Origin: Mycobacterium sp. KBS0706
GTDB lineage: Bacteria; Pseudomonadota; Alphaproteobacteria; DSM-16000; Inquilinaceae
Assembly: GCF_005938675.2 (NCBI RefSeq)
Contig: NZ_VCCH02000012.1
Span: 1 to 64,000 of the forward strand
DNA length: 64,000 nucleotides
Direction: 5' to 3'
Shown: positions 1-9,913 of the stretch, in pieces
Numbering within the stretch: position 1 is the first letter of the stretch
Layout: every line of letters begins with the position of its first letter
The notes under the pieces: model-generated
What the model was told of the DNA's origin: nothing
Databases searched by the model: none
Seen by the model: the letters and a program-made list of their open reading frames with translations, nothing else
Translations under genes and position numbers: made by a program

Positions 1-33
1 CGCGTCCTCACCAATCGCGAGCGGTCCGGCCAT
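1..33 (-). CDS. 5' end of an unidentified leftward gene (partial)
   Basis: A start codon at 31-33 on the minus strand opens a frame reading MAGPLAIGEDA to the window edge. It is preceded by a textbook Shine-Dalgarno, GGAGG, five bases before the ATG, which is the main reason to believe it. Only eleven residues are visible, so no function can be proposed. It is divergent from the thiamine operon, and the 34-164 gap between them should hold both promoters. Confidence 0.5.
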   Translation of the reverse strand, partial: MAGPLAIGEDA

Positions 34-125
34 TTTTACCTCCAATGAACGTTAATTTTGTAATTTTACCGCGCCGAAAGGTCGATGTCATCAGGAGCCT
101 TGTCGCAAGGTGGCCTGTCACCTCG

Positions 126-154
126 TTGACACAAGCTAGGCGCGACCCGATGAT
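126..154 (+). promoter_or_regulatory. candidate sigma70 promoter of thiBPQ
   Basis: TTGACA (126-131, perfect -35) is followed after 17 bases by GATGAT (149-154, 4 of 6 matches to TATAAT). Transcription would start near 160, just before the TPP riboswitch. The position relative to the riboswitch is what makes it credible. The rest of 34-164 shows nothing else clear. Confidence 0.5.
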
Positions 155-164
155 GCGCGCGTCT

Positions 165-247
165 TGCCGGGGTGCCCGAACGGGGCTGAGAGGCGCGTCA
201 GCGTCAACCCGACGAACCTGATCCGGGTCATGCCGGCGGAGGGAGCG
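165..247 (+). promoter_or_regulatory. TPP (thiamine pyrophosphate) riboswitch
   Basis: The conserved THI-box elements are in order: GGGGTGC, then CTGAGA (186-191), then AACCC followed by GAACCTGATCCGGGT and the GCCGGCGGAGGGA tail. These form the pyrimidine- and pyrophosphate-sensing arms of the TPP aptamer. It lies 68 bases ahead of the thiB start, so high TPP should reduce expression of the thiamine importer. A pyrimidine-rich stretch (about 270-287) could pair with the purine-rich aptamer tail or with the thiB ribosome-binding site as an expression platform; that pairing is inference. Confidence 0.93.
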
Positions 248-314
248 CGAGACGACGCCTCAGGCATCGGCACGTCCCTCTCCCGTCCCGCTTCGACCCT
301 GCGGAGGATATGTG

Positions 315-1316
315 ATGCGCCTGATTGCCGCCGTCCTGCTGACGGCCCTGACCTCCGCCGTCGCCGGGCCGGCCGCGGCCGAGACCCCTGTGCTGAGGGT
401 CTACACCTATGAATCCTTCACTGCCGACTGGGCCCCCGGCCCGCAGGTGAAGAAGGCCTTCGAGGCTGAGTGCGGCTGCACGATCGAGTTTACCTCGGTC
501 GAGGACGGCGTCGCCCTGCTGTCGCGGCTGAAGCTGGAAGGCAAGTCGAGCCAGGCGGACATCGTGCTCGGCCTCGACACCAATCTGACCGCCGAGGCGA
601 CCGCGACCGGCCTGTTCGCGCCGCACGGCCAGAAGCTGGACGGCCTGTCGCTGCCGGTCGCCTGGACCGACCCGGTCTTCGTGCCCTTCGACTGGAGCTA
701 TTTCGCCTTCGTCTATGACAAGACCAAGGTGCCGAACCCGCCCAAGAGCCTGCACGACCTGGTGGAGAACAGCGACCTGGAGCTGACCATCCAGGATCCG
801 CGCACCAGCACGCCGGGCCTCGGCCTGCTGCTCTGGGTCAAGCAGGTCTACGGAGACAAGGCGCCGGAGGCCTGGGCCAGGCTGAAGCCACGGATCCTCA
901 CCGTCACCCCGGGCTGGAGCGAGAGCTACGGCCTGTTCCGCAAGGGCGAGGTGCCGATGACCTTCAGCTACATCACCTCGCCGCCCTATCACGTGATCGC
1001 TGAGAACGACAGCAATGTCGGCGCCGCGGTGTTCAGCGAGGGCAACTACCTGCAGGTCGAGGTCGCGGCCAAGCTGGCGTCGTCCCAGCACCCCGAGCTG
1101 GCCGACAAGTTCCTCGCCTTCATGCTGACCCCGGCCTTCCAGGACCTGCTGCCGACGACCCAGTGGATGTATCCGGCGGTGACGCCGAAGGCCGGGCTGC
1201 CCGACGCCTACAAGGCCCTGCCGGCCCCGGCCAAGGCGCTGCTGTACCCGCCGGAGGAGGTCGCCGCCAACCGCGCCGCCTGGATCGCCGAATGGCTGCA
1301 GGCGACCAGCAAGTAA
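315..1316 (+). CDS. thiB: thiamine ABC transporter, periplasmic binding protein ThiB
   Basis: A 333-residue secreted protein that captures thiamine/TPP in the periplasm and delivers it to ThiPQ. The N-terminus is a signal peptide (hydrophobic to about residue 20, AAAE cleavage context). The mature start, with YTYESFTADWAPGP and KKAFEAECGC, matches the ThiB family closely, and the length is usual. ATG at 315 is preferred over the overlapping GTG at 312 because GGAGGA at 303-308 is spaced six bases from it. It is first in thiBPQ and controlled by the upstream TPP riboswitch. Confidence 0.93.
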   Translation: MRLIAAVLLTALTSAVAGPAAAETPVLRVYTYESFTADWAPGPQVKKAFEAECGCTIEFTSVEDGVALLSRLKLEGKSSQADIVLGLDTNLTAEATATGLFAPHGQKLDGLSLPVAWTDPVFVPFDWSYFAFVYDKTKVPNPPKSLHDLVENSDLELTIQDPRTSTPGLGLLLWVKQVYGDKAPEAWARLKPRILTVTPGWSESYGLFRKGEVPMTFSYITSPPYHVIAENDSNVGAAVFSEGNYLQVEVAAKLASSQHPELADKFLAFMLTPAFQDLLPTTQWMYPAVTPKAGLPDAYKALPAPAKALLYPPEEVAANRAAWIAEWLQATSK

Positions 1317-1339
1317 GACAGAGCCTTTGGGCCGAGCAT

Positions 1340-1465
1340 CCCCCTCACCCTCCCGGCCTAAGCGGGCCGGGCCCCTCCCTCTCCCCGAGGAGAGGGGAAG
1401 CGCGGCGCGGTCTCACCTCTCCTTGGGGAGAGGTCGAAATCGCATCGCGATTTCGGGTGAGGGGG
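1340..1465. repeat. structured intergenic palindromic repeat between thiB and thiP
   Basis: An outer 11-bp inverted repeat (CCCCCTCACCC at 1340-1350, GGGTGAGGGGG at 1455-1465) encloses at least four inner hairpins: CCCGGCC/GGCCGGG near 1352-1371, CCTCTCC/GGAGAGG near 1376-1396, CCTCTCC/GGAGAGG at 1422-1438 and GAAATCGC/GCGATTTC near 1436-1454. This is the architecture of the dispersed palindromic elements common between genes of GC-rich alphaproteobacteria. It sits inside an operon, so it could affect mRNA stability or thiP expression. An open frame running through it would add 56 spurious residues to ThiP. Confidence 0.75.
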
Positions 1466-1494
1466 AAGCCGGACATGTCCGTCCCCCTATCCGG

Positions 1495-3078
1495 ATGAGC
1501 TCCCTCCCCGGCCTGCTGGCGCTGCTCGCCATCCTGGCGCTGATCGGCACCGCGGCGACCGGCCTCCTCCGCGCCGCGTCGGAGCTGGACCTGCTGTCCG
1601 TCTGGGCCGATCCCTATCTGTGGTCGGTGCTGCGCTTCACCGCGCTGCAGGCCGGGCTGTCGGCGCTGATCAGCGTCGCCATCGCCATCCCGGTGGCCCG
1701 CGCCCTGTCGCGCCGCCGCTTCCCCGGCCGCACCCTGCTGCTGCGCCTGTTCGGCCTGCCGATGATCGTCCCGGCGGTGGCCGGCGCCTTCGGGATTCTC
1801 ACCGTGTTCGGCCGCTCCGGCCTGCTCGCCGACCTGTTCGCGGCGCTGGGGTTGACGATCCGGCCCAACATCTACGGGCTGACCGGCATCCTGCTGGCGC
1901 ATGTGTTCTTCAACATGCCCTTCGCCGTGCGCGTGCTGCTCGCGGCCTGGGGCACGATCCCAGCCGAGAGCTGGCGCCTGGCCTCGATGCTGGGGCTGCG
2001 CGGCGCCGACCTGTTCCGGCTGGTCGAATGGCCGATGCTGCGGCACCAGCTGCCGGGCCTGGCCGCCCTCGTATTCCTGCTCTGCTTCACCAGCTTCGCC
2101 GTGGTGCTGACGCTCGGCGGCGGTCCGGCCTCGGCCACCATCGAGATCGCGATCTACCAGGCGCTGCGCTTCGATTTCGATCCCGGCCGCGCCGTCGCCC
2201 TGTCGCTGCTGCAGGTCGCCCTCTGCGCCCTGCTGGTGCTGGCGGCGATGCGGCTGACCGGCCGTGTCGCCGATGAGGGTGGCCTCGGCCGCCCGGTGCT
2301 GCGCGGCGATGGCCAGACCACGGCTGCCCGCACGATCGACACGGTGGTGCTGGTCCTGGCCGGGGGCTTCGTGCTGCTGCCGCTGGTCGCGATCCTGGTC
2401 GAAGGCCTGGGCGGCATCGGCAAGCCGATTCTGCTCAGCGCCGCTTTGTGGCACGCCGCCGGGCGCAGCCTGGCCGTGGCCCTCGGCGCCGCGACGCTCG
2501 CCCTGGTGCTGGGCTGGGCCCTGGCGCACAGCATCGCCGCGCTGCGCATCGGCCGCCGGAGGAGGCGGCTGGCGCGGCTGTTCGAGCTGAGCGGCACGGT
2601 GGTGCTGGTGGTGCCGCCGCTGGCGCTCGGCGCCGGCCTGTTCGTCACGCTGCTCGGCACCGCCGACCTGCGGCGCTGGGCGCTGCCGATCGTCGCCATG
2701 GTCAACGCGCTGATGGCCCTGCCCTTCGTGCTGCGCCTGCTGGTCGGGGCCGCCGAGCTGGCGCAGCACCGCCACGGCCGGCTGGCCGACAGCCTGGGCC
2801 TGTCCGGCTGGGCCCGGCTGCGGCTGGTGGAATGGCCGCTGCTGCGCCGCCCGGCCGGCTTCGCCCTGGCGATCGCGGCGGGGCTGGCCTTCGGCGATCT
2901 CGGCGCCGCCGCGCTGTTCGGCGGCGACGGCAACCAGACCCTGCCGGTGCTGGTGGCGCAGCTGCTCGGCGCCTACCGGCTGCAGGAGGCGTCGACCGTC
3001 GTGCTGCTGCTGGTGCTGATGGGGCTGGCCCTGTTCGGCCTGATCGAGAGGATCTTCGGTGGCCACACGCGCGATTGA
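1495..3078 (+). CDS. thiP: thiamine ABC transporter permease ThiP
   Basis: A 527-residue inner-membrane permease formed by two fused permease halves, giving about 12 membrane segments and two EAA-type loops (near ESWRLASMLGLRGADLF and RLADSLGLSGWARLRLVEWP). It forms the channel through which ThiB-bound thiamine passes, powered by ThiQ. ATG 1495 is chosen because the longer frame from 1327 only translates the intergenic repeat, and because 527 residues matches the family (about 530). Its end overlaps thiQ by 20 bases, so the two are probably translationally coupled. Confidence 0.92.
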   Translation: MSSLPGLLALLAILALIGTAATGLLRAASELDLLSVWADPYLWSVLRFTALQAGLSALISVAIAIPVARALSRRRFPGRTLLLRLFGLPMIVPAVAGAFGILTVFGRSGLLADLFAALGLTIRPNIYGLTGILLAHVFFNMPFAVRVLLAAWGTIPAESWRLASMLGLRGADLFRLVEWPMLRHQLPGLAALVFLLCFTSFAVVLTLGGGPASATIEIAIYQALRFDFDPGRAVALSLLQVALCALLVLAAMRLTGRVADEGGLGRPVLRGDGQTTAARTIDTVVLVLAGGFVLLPLVAILVEGLGGIGKPILLSAALWHAAGRSLAVALGAATLALVLGWALAHSIAALRIGRRRRRLARLFELSGTVVLVVPPLALGAGLFVTLLGTADLRRWALPIVAMVNALMALPFVLRLLVGAAELAQHRHGRLADSLGLSGWARLRLVEWPLLRRPAGFALAIAAGLAFGDLGAAALFGGDGNQTLPVLVAQLLGAYRLQEASTVVLLLVLMGLALFGLIERIFGGHTRD

Positions 3079-3781
3079 GATCGAGGCCCTGGCCTATCGC
3101 TACGAGGCGATGGAGATGCGCTTCGACCTGGCGGTCGAGGCCGGCGCCTTCGTCGTGCTGTTCGGGCCCAGCGGCGCCGGCAAGAGCACGCTCTTGAACC
3201 TGATCGCCGGCTTCGAGGTGCCGCTGTCCGGCACTTTGCGCCTGCTCGGCCGCGACGCGCTGGGCCTGTCGCCGGCCGCGCGGCCTGTCACCACCCTGTT
3301 CCAGGACCACAACCTGTTCCCGCATCTCACTGCGGCGAAGAACGTGGCACTGGGCCTGCATCCCGGGCGGCTGAGCCCGTCCGAGGCGGCGCGAGTGCAA
3401 GAGGCGCTGGCCCATGTCGGCCTGGACGGGCTAGAGGCACGCCGGCCGGCGGAGCTGTCCGGGGGCGAGCGCCAGCGCGTCGCTTTGGCCCGCAGCCTGG
3501 TGCGCGAACGCCCGATCCTGCTGCTGGACGAGCCTTTCGCCGCGCTCGGCCCGGCGCAGCGGCGCGAGATGGTCGGGCTGGTCGACCGGCTGCGGCGGGA
3601 GCGCGGCCTGACCGTGCTGATGGTCAGCCACCAGCTCGACGCCCTGCCCGGCATCGACGCGCAGGCCGCCTTCATCGCGGATGGCCGCGTCGCCGCCACC
3701 GGCCCGGCCACCGAGCTGCTGACCCGCCCGCCCCTGCCGGAGATCGCCGACTATCTCGGCTATGTCGGGCCGAGTTCCTAG
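3059..3781 (+). CDS. thiQ: thiamine ABC transporter ATP-binding protein ThiQ
   Basis: A 240-residue cytoplasmic ATPase that drives ThiP. It shows Walker A GPSGAGKST (about residues 37-45), the ABC signature LSGGERQRVALAR, Walker B ILLLDEPFAAL, and an H-loop in MVSHQ. The GTG start at 3059 lies inside the end of thiP and gives the usual ThiQ N-terminus, with the MRFDL strand in register. The stop codon overlaps that of the convergent methyltransferase gene (3778), leaving no room for a terminator. Confidence 0.93.
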   Translation: MATRAIEIEALAYRYEAMEMRFDLAVEAGAFVVLFGPSGAGKSTLLNLIAGFEVPLSGTLRLLGRDALGLSPAARPVTTLFQDHNLFPHLTAAKNVALGLHPGRLSPSEAARVQEALAHVGLDGLEARRPAELSGGERQRVALARSLVRERPILLLDEPFAALGPAQRREMVGLVDRLRRERGLTVLMVSHQLDALPGIDAQAAFIADGRVAATGPATELLTRPPLPEIADYLGYVGPSS

Positions 3782-4452
3782 CCTGCCCGGTCGCAGACCA
3801 GCGTGGCGTGATCCCACCACGGGTTGACCGCGACACGGCAATCCCGGGCGGCGAAGCCCGCTCCGGCCAGCTCCGCTTGCAACGCCGCCAGGGGCTTCAA
3901 GGTGCGGTAGGGATAGCCGTCCCGCATCAGACAGTGGTTCTGCGGGTCGAAACTGGCCCGGTCGTCGGCGGAGCTTGGCTCGCCGCACATGCTGCTGACC
4001 ACAAACACGCCGCCAGGCTGGAGGATGCGGCGAACCTCGGCAAGGCAGGCCTCCCGATCGCCACCGATCAGGCAATGCAGGCAGCTGCCGTCGAACACGA
4101 TGTCGAAGCTGTCGTCGGCGAAGCCGAACATCCGGCAGACGGTGCCCTGATGGAACGTCCCGCGCAGCCCGGCTGCCGCGAAGCGCTCTCGCGCCCAGGT
4201 CACGGCGGTGCCGGAGATGTCGATGCCGTGGACCTCATAGCCCTTCCCGGCCAGCAGAAACGACGACAGGCCGTTGCCGCAGCCGAGCTCGAGCATCCGG
4301 GCCGGAGGCTTCGGCAGGGCGCCATCGCGCTCCAGCTGATCGAGCGCTTCCTTCACCCCGGCCATCGCGCGATCATACTGGTCGCCAGCCCACCCGGCGT
4401 GGCCCGCATCGCGCAGGCGCCGGTATTTGGTCTCATAGTCATAGGCAGGCAC
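3778..4452 (-). CDS. class I SAM-dependent methyltransferase
   Basis: A 224-residue soluble enzyme with a Rossmann methyltransferase core. Motif I is MLELGCGNGLSSFLL (about residues 53-67), an acidic residue at the end of strand 2 (VHGIDIS) binds the SAM ribose, and DIVFDGSCLHCL followed by RILQPGGVFVVSSM are the motif IV/VI equivalents. The acceptor substrate is not evident; several Cys/His around the active-site loop (CLHCLIGG) are unusual but not diagnostic. It ends against thiQ and starts close to the end of the antiporter gene on the same strand, so the two could be co-transcribed. Confidence 0.75.
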   Translation of the reverse strand: MPAYDYETKYRRLRDAGHAGWAGDQYDRAMAGVKEALDQLERDGALPKPPARMLELGCGNGLSSFLLAGKGYEVHGIDISGTAVTWARERFAAAGLRGTFHQGTVCRMFGFADDSFDIVFDGSCLHCLIGGDREACLAEVRRILQPGGVFVVSSMCGEPSSADDRASFDPQNHCLMRDGYPYRTLKPLAALQAELAGAGFAARDCRVAVNPWWDHATLVCDRAG

Positions 4453-4465
4453 CGGCCGCCCTCCG

Positions 4466-5908
4466 TCAGCCGCCGGCGTAGAACAGCAGCGACACCACGA
4501 CGAACAGCGGCAGCAGGATGCCGCAGGACCAGGCCATGTAGCCGAAGAAGCTGGGCATGGCGACGCCGCGCTCCTGTGCGATCGACCGCACCATGAAGTT
4601 CGGCGCGTTGCCGATATAAGTGTTGGCGCCCATGAACACGGCGCCGGCGGAGATGGCGCCCAGCGTCGTGGCCAGCGGCCCCATCAGGTGCTGCGCGTCG
4701 GCCCCGGCCATGTTGAAGAAGACGAGATAGGTCGGCGCGTTGTCGAGGAAGCTGGACAGCGCCCCGGTCAGCCAGAAATAGGCCAGGTTGTTCGGCGCGC
4801 CGGTGCCGCCGACGAGATCGACCAGCGGGGCCAGCGCCCCGTCGCGGCCGGCGCGCAGGATGGCGATGGCCGGCACGATGGTGACGAAGATCGCCGCGAA
4901 CAGCTTGCCGACCTCGATGATCGGGAACCAGTTGAAGTCGTTGAGCCGCCGGCTGTCCTGCGACGTCAGCACCCAGGACAGGCCGATGATCGCCACCAGG
5001 GCCAGGTCGCGGACCAGGTTCTCCAGCGCCACCGGCACGTGATAGACGGTCAGCTCGACGCCCGGCTTCCACACCCCGCTGAGCAGGACGGCACCGATGA
5101 CGCCGACGAGCAGCAGCAGGTTGATCCCGCCCTCCAGCCCGAACGGCATGCGCGGCTCCGGCGGCACCTCGCGCAGCCCGTGCTCGCGCCGGAACAGCAC
5201 GATATCGATGACCAGGTACAGCGCCAGCAGGATCGCCGAGCACACCAGCATCGGCAGCAACAGGTGCTGCGTCGGCCAGAAGAACGACACGCCCTGCAGG
5301 AAGCCGAGGAACAGCGGCGGGTCGCCCAGCGGCGTCAGCGCGCCGCCGATATTGCCGACCAGGAAGATGAAGAACACCACGGTGTGCACGCGGTAGCGCC
5401 GGTTCTCATTGGCGCGCAGCAGCGGCCGGATCAGCAGCATGCAGGCGCCGGTGGTGCCCATCCAGCTGGCGATGGCGGTGCCGACGAACAGGATGCCGAG
5501 ATTGACCGCCGGCGTGCCGACCAGCGTGCCCTTCAGCCGCACCCCGCCGGCGACGACGAACAGGGCCGCCAGCAGGATGATGAAGGGCAGGTACTCGGTC
5601 AGCGCCACGGTCAGCACCTCGTACAAAGCGAGGTCGGCGCCGTGGATCGCGGCGAACGGCACCAGGAACGCCAGGCCCCAGAAGGCGGCGACCTTGCCGA
5701 AGTGATGATGCCAGAACTGCGGCCGGACCAGCGGGAACAGCGCGATCGACAGCAGGATGCCGATGAAGGGGATGATCCAGGCCAGACCGAGCTGGGATCC
5801 GTCGAGATGTGGCGCCCCCTCGGTGGCGGCCCGGGCCGGTACGATCGACATGACGAGCGTGGTTCCGACCGCAGGTCCGAGGCGGCGGGCATGTCGAATG
5901 ACCGGCAT
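4466..5908 (-). CDS. NhaD/ArsB-superfamily sodium:proton antiporter (UIT5-like)
   Basis: A 480-residue integral membrane protein with about 12 hydrophobic segments. It carries family signatures of the ion-transporter superfamily: NIGGALTPLGDPPLFLGF and, near the end, SSFLDNAPTYLVFFN and GANTYIGNAPNF. Proteins of this type are annotated as Na+/H+ antiporters of the NhaD/UIT5 group; the actual ion is not visible here. The start at 5908 is chosen because GAAAGG lies six bases ahead of this second ATG; the frame stays open upstream to 6298 without other support. It is divergent from coxG, with 190 bp between. Confidence 0.72.
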   Translation of the reverse strand: MPVIRHARRLGPAVGTTLVMSIVPARAATEGAPHLDGSQLGLAWIIPFIGILLSIALFPLVRPQFWHHHFGKVAAFWGLAFLVPFAAIHGADLALYEVLTVALTEYLPFIILLAALFVVAGGVRLKGTLVGTPAVNLGILFVGTAIASWMGTTGACMLLIRPLLRANENRRYRVHTVVFFIFLVGNIGGALTPLGDPPLFLGFLQGVSFFWPTQHLLLPMLVCSAILLALYLVIDIVLFRREHGLREVPPEPRMPFGLEGGINLLLLVGVIGAVLLSGVWKPGVELTVYHVPVALENLVRDLALVAIIGLSWVLTSQDSRRLNDFNWFPIIEVGKLFAAIFVTIVPAIAILRAGRDGALAPLVDLVGGTGAPNNLAYFWLTGALSSFLDNAPTYLVFFNMAGADAQHLMGPLATTLGAISAGAVFMGANTYIGNAPNFMVRSIAQERGVAMPSFFGYMAWSCGILLPLFVVVSLLFYAGG

Positions 5909-6098
5909 GAGCATCCTTTCAGGATCTGCGATTTCGGGCGGCCGGAGTATGGCGATCGAAGCGAAGCCGGCCAACCTTTTCCGGGCAGCCCTCACGCCCA
6001 TTGCACTTGCCCGACCCAAGGTAGGGTTGTCGCATCCCGCGGCGCACACTAGCTTCCAATGAATCGCGCCTGCCGGCGCAGGACGGAGGGACCGTGCC

Positions 6099-6875
6099 AT
6101 GGAGATGACGGGCGAGCATCGGATCGCGGCGCCGCGGTCGGTGGTCTGGGAGGGGCTGAACGACCCCGAGGTGCTGCGCCGGTCGATTCCCGGCTGCGAC
6201 ACCCTGGAGAAGACCTCACCGACCGAGATGACGGCGACCGTCACCGCCAAGGTCGGTCCGGTCAAGGCCAGCTTCGGCGGCCAGGTCACCCTGTCCAACC
6301 TGAACCCGCCCGAGAGCTACACCATCTCCGGCGAGGGCAAGGGCGGTGCGGCCGGATTCGCCAAAGGCGGCGCCGACGTCAAGCTGGTCGAGGACGGCGA
6401 CGGCACCCTGCTGCAATACGCGGTGAAGGCCAATATCGGCGGCAAGCTGGCGCAGCTCGGCGCCCGGCTGATCGACGGCACCGCCAAGAAGATGGCCGAC
6501 GACTTCTTCACCCGCTTTGCCGCCGAGATGGAGCAGCGCGCTGCCGCCGCCCCCGTGCCGGCCCCGACTCCGGCAGCCGAGCCCGTGGCACCGGCCGCGG
6601 CCGAGATCCCGGTGCCGACTCCGGTCCCGGCCGAGACGGTGGTGACGCCGCCGAGCCCGGCCGAGGCCCCGAGCTTCGCCACCGCCGAGCCGATTCCCGC
6701 CCCCCAGCCGGTGCCCGCAGCCGAGCCGGCGCCGAAGCCCGCGCCGGCGGTCGCGCCATCGCCTCGCCCCGCCCCGCCACCCGTGACCGAGGAGCGCCGC
6801 GGAGGCCTGAGCCCGGCGGTCTGGATCACGGCCCTGGTCGTGATCGTGCTGGTGCTCCTGTACCTCTATTTGTGA
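6099..6875 (+). CDS. coxG: CoxG-type SRPBCC protein with C-terminal membrane anchor
   Basis: A 258-residue protein. Residues 1 to about 145 form a CoxG/SRPBCC fold (MTGEHRIAAPRSVVWEGL, DPEVLRRSIPGC and TATVTAKVGPVKASF are typical). Residues about 148-235 are a Pro/Ala/Glu-rich linker, and the last 20 residues (VWITALVVIVLVLLYLYL) form a transmembrane helix. In Oligotropha CoxG recruits CO dehydrogenase to the membrane; the anchor here fits that role. It begins the coxG-S-L-M block, with GGAGGG eight bases before the ATG and 159 bp before coxS. Confidence 0.86.
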   Translation: MEMTGEHRIAAPRSVVWEGLNDPEVLRRSIPGCDTLEKTSPTEMTATVTAKVGPVKASFGGQVTLSNLNPPESYTISGEGKGGAAGFAKGGADVKLVEDGDGTLLQYAVKANIGGKLAQLGARLIDGTAKKMADDFFTRFAAEMEQRAAAAPVPAPTPAAEPVAPAAAEIPVPTPVPAETVVTPPSPAEAPSFATAEPIPAPQPVPAAEPAPKPAPAVAPSPRPAPPPVTEERRGGLSPAVWITALVVIVLVLLYLYL

Positions 6876-7034
6876 CTGCGTTTGTAACGCAGGCGGGACC
6901 GTACTCTCGGCCCGCTTGACCGATCGTCAGACCAAACCTAGCCTTCCTTCCGGGTGGCCTGATCGGGCACTGCAAGCGGTGTGCAACAGCCGCAGCCGGT
7001 GCCCGGCGGCCCGACGCCAGCTTGGGAGGATTCC

Positions 7035-7526
<492 letters not shown>

Positions 7527-7539
7527 GGGGGGCGCGGTC

Positions 7540-9900
7540 ATGGCACAAGACGGCATCGGCGCCCCGCTGCGCCGCAAGGAGGATTATCGTTTCCTGACCG
7601 GCAACGGTCACTACACCGACGACATCGATCGCCCCGGCCAGGCCTATGCCTATTTCCTGCGCTCGCCGGTGGCGCATGCCCGGATCCGCGGCATCGACAC
7701 CAGCGCGGCCGCGGCGGCGCCCGGCGTCATCGCCGTGTTCACCGGCGACGACCTGGCGAAGGACAAGGTCGGCGGGCTGATCTGCGGCTGGCTGGTCAAG
7801 TCGAAGAACGGCGACCCGATGAAGGCCGGGCCGCACCCGGCCCTGGCCCAGGGCAAGGTCCGCTATGTCGGCGACCATGTCGCGGTGGTGATCGCCGAGA
7901 CCAAGGACCAGGCCAAGGACGCGGCCGAGAAGATCAATGTCGACTATGAGGAGCTGCCGGCGGTCGTCGCCACCGACACGGCCCGCAGCGCGTCCTCTCT
8001 GGTCCATGACGACATCCCGGCCAACACCGTGTACGAGTGGGAGCTGGGCAACACGGCCGATGTCGAGGCCGCCTTCGCCCGCGCCGCCCATGTCACCAAG
8101 CTGGACCTGCAGAACAACCGGCTGATCCCGAACGCGATGGAGCCGCGGGCGGCGATCGGCGAATACGATCGCGGCTCGGACAGCTTCACCCTCTACACCA
8201 CCAGCCAGAACCCGCATGTGGCGCGGCTGGTGCTGTCGGCCTTCATCGGCATCGCGCCGGAGCACAAGCTGCGGGTCATCGCGCCCGATGTCGGCGGCGG
8301 CTTCGGCTCGAAGATCTTCATCTATGCCGAGGAGACGGTCTGCGTCTGGGCGGCGAAGAAGGTCCGCCGGCCGGTGAAGTGGACCGGTGAGCGCAGCGAG
8401 AGCTTCCTGGCCGACGCGCATGGCCGCGACCACGTCACCCATGCCGAGCTGGCGATGGACCAGGACGGCAAGTTCCTGGCGCTGCGCGTGCACACCACCG
8501 CCAATCTCGGCGCCTATCTCTCGACCTTCGCCAGCTGCGTGCCGACCTTCCTCTACGCGCCGCTGCTGTCGGGGCAGTACGCCATCCCGGCGATCTACTG
8601 CGAGGTCGACGGGGTCTACACCAACACCGCGCCCGTCGACGCCTATCGCGGCGCCGGGCGGCCGGAGGCGACCTACGTCATCGAGCACATCGTCGAGCTG
8701 GCGGCGCGCGAGCTGAAGCTGGACCCGGCGGAACTGCGCCGCCGCAACTTCGTCCAGCCGACCCAGTACCCGTACCAGACGCCGGTGATCATGACCTATG
8801 ATTGCGGCGACTATCCAAAGGCGCTGGATGAGGCGCTGAAGCTGGCGGATTACAGCGGCTTCCAGGCCCGCAAGGCCGACAGCCAGGGCCGCGGCAAGCT
8901 GCGCGGCATCGGCTTCTCCAGCTACATCGAGGCCTGCGGCATCGCGCCCTCGGCCGCGGTAGGGTCTCTGGGCGCCGGCGTGGGCTTGTGGGAATCGGCG
9001 AAGATCCGGTTCAACCCGACCGGCAACGTCACCGTCCACACCGGCAGCCACAGCCACGGCCAGGGTCACGAGACGACCTTCGCCCAGCTGATGTCGAGCT
9101 ATCTCGGCGTGCCGGCCGACCAGGTCGAGGTCGTGCACGGCGACACCGACAAGACGCCCTTCGGCATGGGCACCTATGGCTCGCGCTCGCTGGCCGTCGG
9201 CGGCTCCGCCATCGTCAAGGCGGCGGAGAAGATCATCGCCAAGGGCAAGAAGATCGCAGCCCACCAGCTCGAGGCGGCCGAGGCCGATATCGAGTTCAAG
9301 GATGGCAAGTTCACCGTCGCCGGCACCGACCGGGCCAAGACGATCCAGGAAGTCGCCTTCGCCGCCTATGTCCCGCACAACTATCCCGCGGGGGTCGAGC
9401 CAGGGCTGGAAGAAAGCGCCTTCTACGACCCGATCAACTTCACCTTCCCGGCCGGCACCCAGATCTGCGAGGTCGAGATCGATCCCGACACCGGCGTCGT
9501 CACCGTCGCCAACTACACGGCGGTGGACGATTTCGGCCGGGTGATCAACCCGATGATCGTCGAGGGCCAGGTGCATGGCGGCGTGGCCCAAGGCCTGGGC
9601 CAGGCGATGCTGGAGAACTGCACCTATGATCCGGAGAGCGGGCAGCTCCTGACCGGATCCTTCATGGATTACTGCATGCCGCGGGCCGACGACCTGCCGA
9701 GCTTCAAGATCGGCATGATCGAGACCGTCAACCCCTCCAACCCGCTCGGGGTGAAGGGCTGCGGCGAGGCCGGGGCGATCGCGGCGCCGGCGGCGCTGAT
9801 GAACGCGATCACCGATGCGATCGGCCGAGACATGAACATGCCGGCGACGCCGGAGCGGGTGTGGCGGGCGATCCACACGCCCGTCCTGGCGGCCGAGTGA
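7540..9900 (+). CDS. coxL: form II (CoxL-like) molybdopterin-binding large subunit
   Basis: A 786-residue catalytic subunit carrying the Mo-molybdopterin cytosine dinucleotide centre. The active-site loop is AYRGAGR (residues 368-374), the signature of form II enzymes, and not AYRCSFR, whose cysteine carries the Cu-Mo centre in true (form I) CO dehydrogenases. The catalytic glutamate is in VKGCGEAG (E743). CO oxidation is therefore uncertain; form II members may hydroxylate other small carbon or N-heterocyclic substrates. ATG 7540 is chosen over upstream codons inside coxS. The gene is followed 13 bp later by coxM. Confidence 0.9.
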   Translation: MAQDGIGAPLRRKEDYRFLTGNGHYTDDIDRPGQAYAYFLRSPVAHARIRGIDTSAAAAAPGVIAVFTGDDLAKDKVGGLICGWLVKSKNGDPMKAGPHPALAQGKVRYVGDHVAVVIAETKDQAKDAAEKINVDYEELPAVVATDTARSASSLVHDDIPANTVYEWELGNTADVEAAFARAAHVTKLDLQNNRLIPNAMEPRAAIGEYDRGSDSFTLYTTSQNPHVARLVLSAFIGIAPEHKLRVIAPDVGGGFGSKIFIYAEETVCVWAAKKVRRPVKWTGERSESFLADAHGRDHVTHAELAMDQDGKFLALRVHTTANLGAYLSTFASCVPTFLYAPLLSGQYAIPAIYCEVDGVYTNTAPVDAYRGAGRPEATYVIEHIVELAARELKLDPAELRRRNFVQPTQYPYQTPVIMTYDCGDYPKALDEALKLADYSGFQARKADSQGRGKLRGIGFSSYIEACGIAPSAAVGSLGAGVGLWESAKIRFNPTGNVTVHTGSHSHGQGHETTFAQLMSSYLGVPADQVEVVHGDTDKTPFGMGTYGSRSLAVGGSAIVKAAEKIIAKGKKIAAHQLEAAEADIEFKDGKFTVAGTDRAKTIQEVAFAAYVPHNYPAGVEPGLEESAFYDPINFTFPAGTQICEVEIDPDTGVVTVANYTAVDDFGRVINPMIVEGQVHGGVAQGLGQAMLENCTYDPESGQLLTGSFMDYCMPRADDLPSFKIGMIETVNPSNPLGVKGCGEAGAIAAPAALMNAITDAIGRDMNMPATPERVWRAIHTPVLAAE

Positions 9901-9913
9901 GGAGATAACGACG

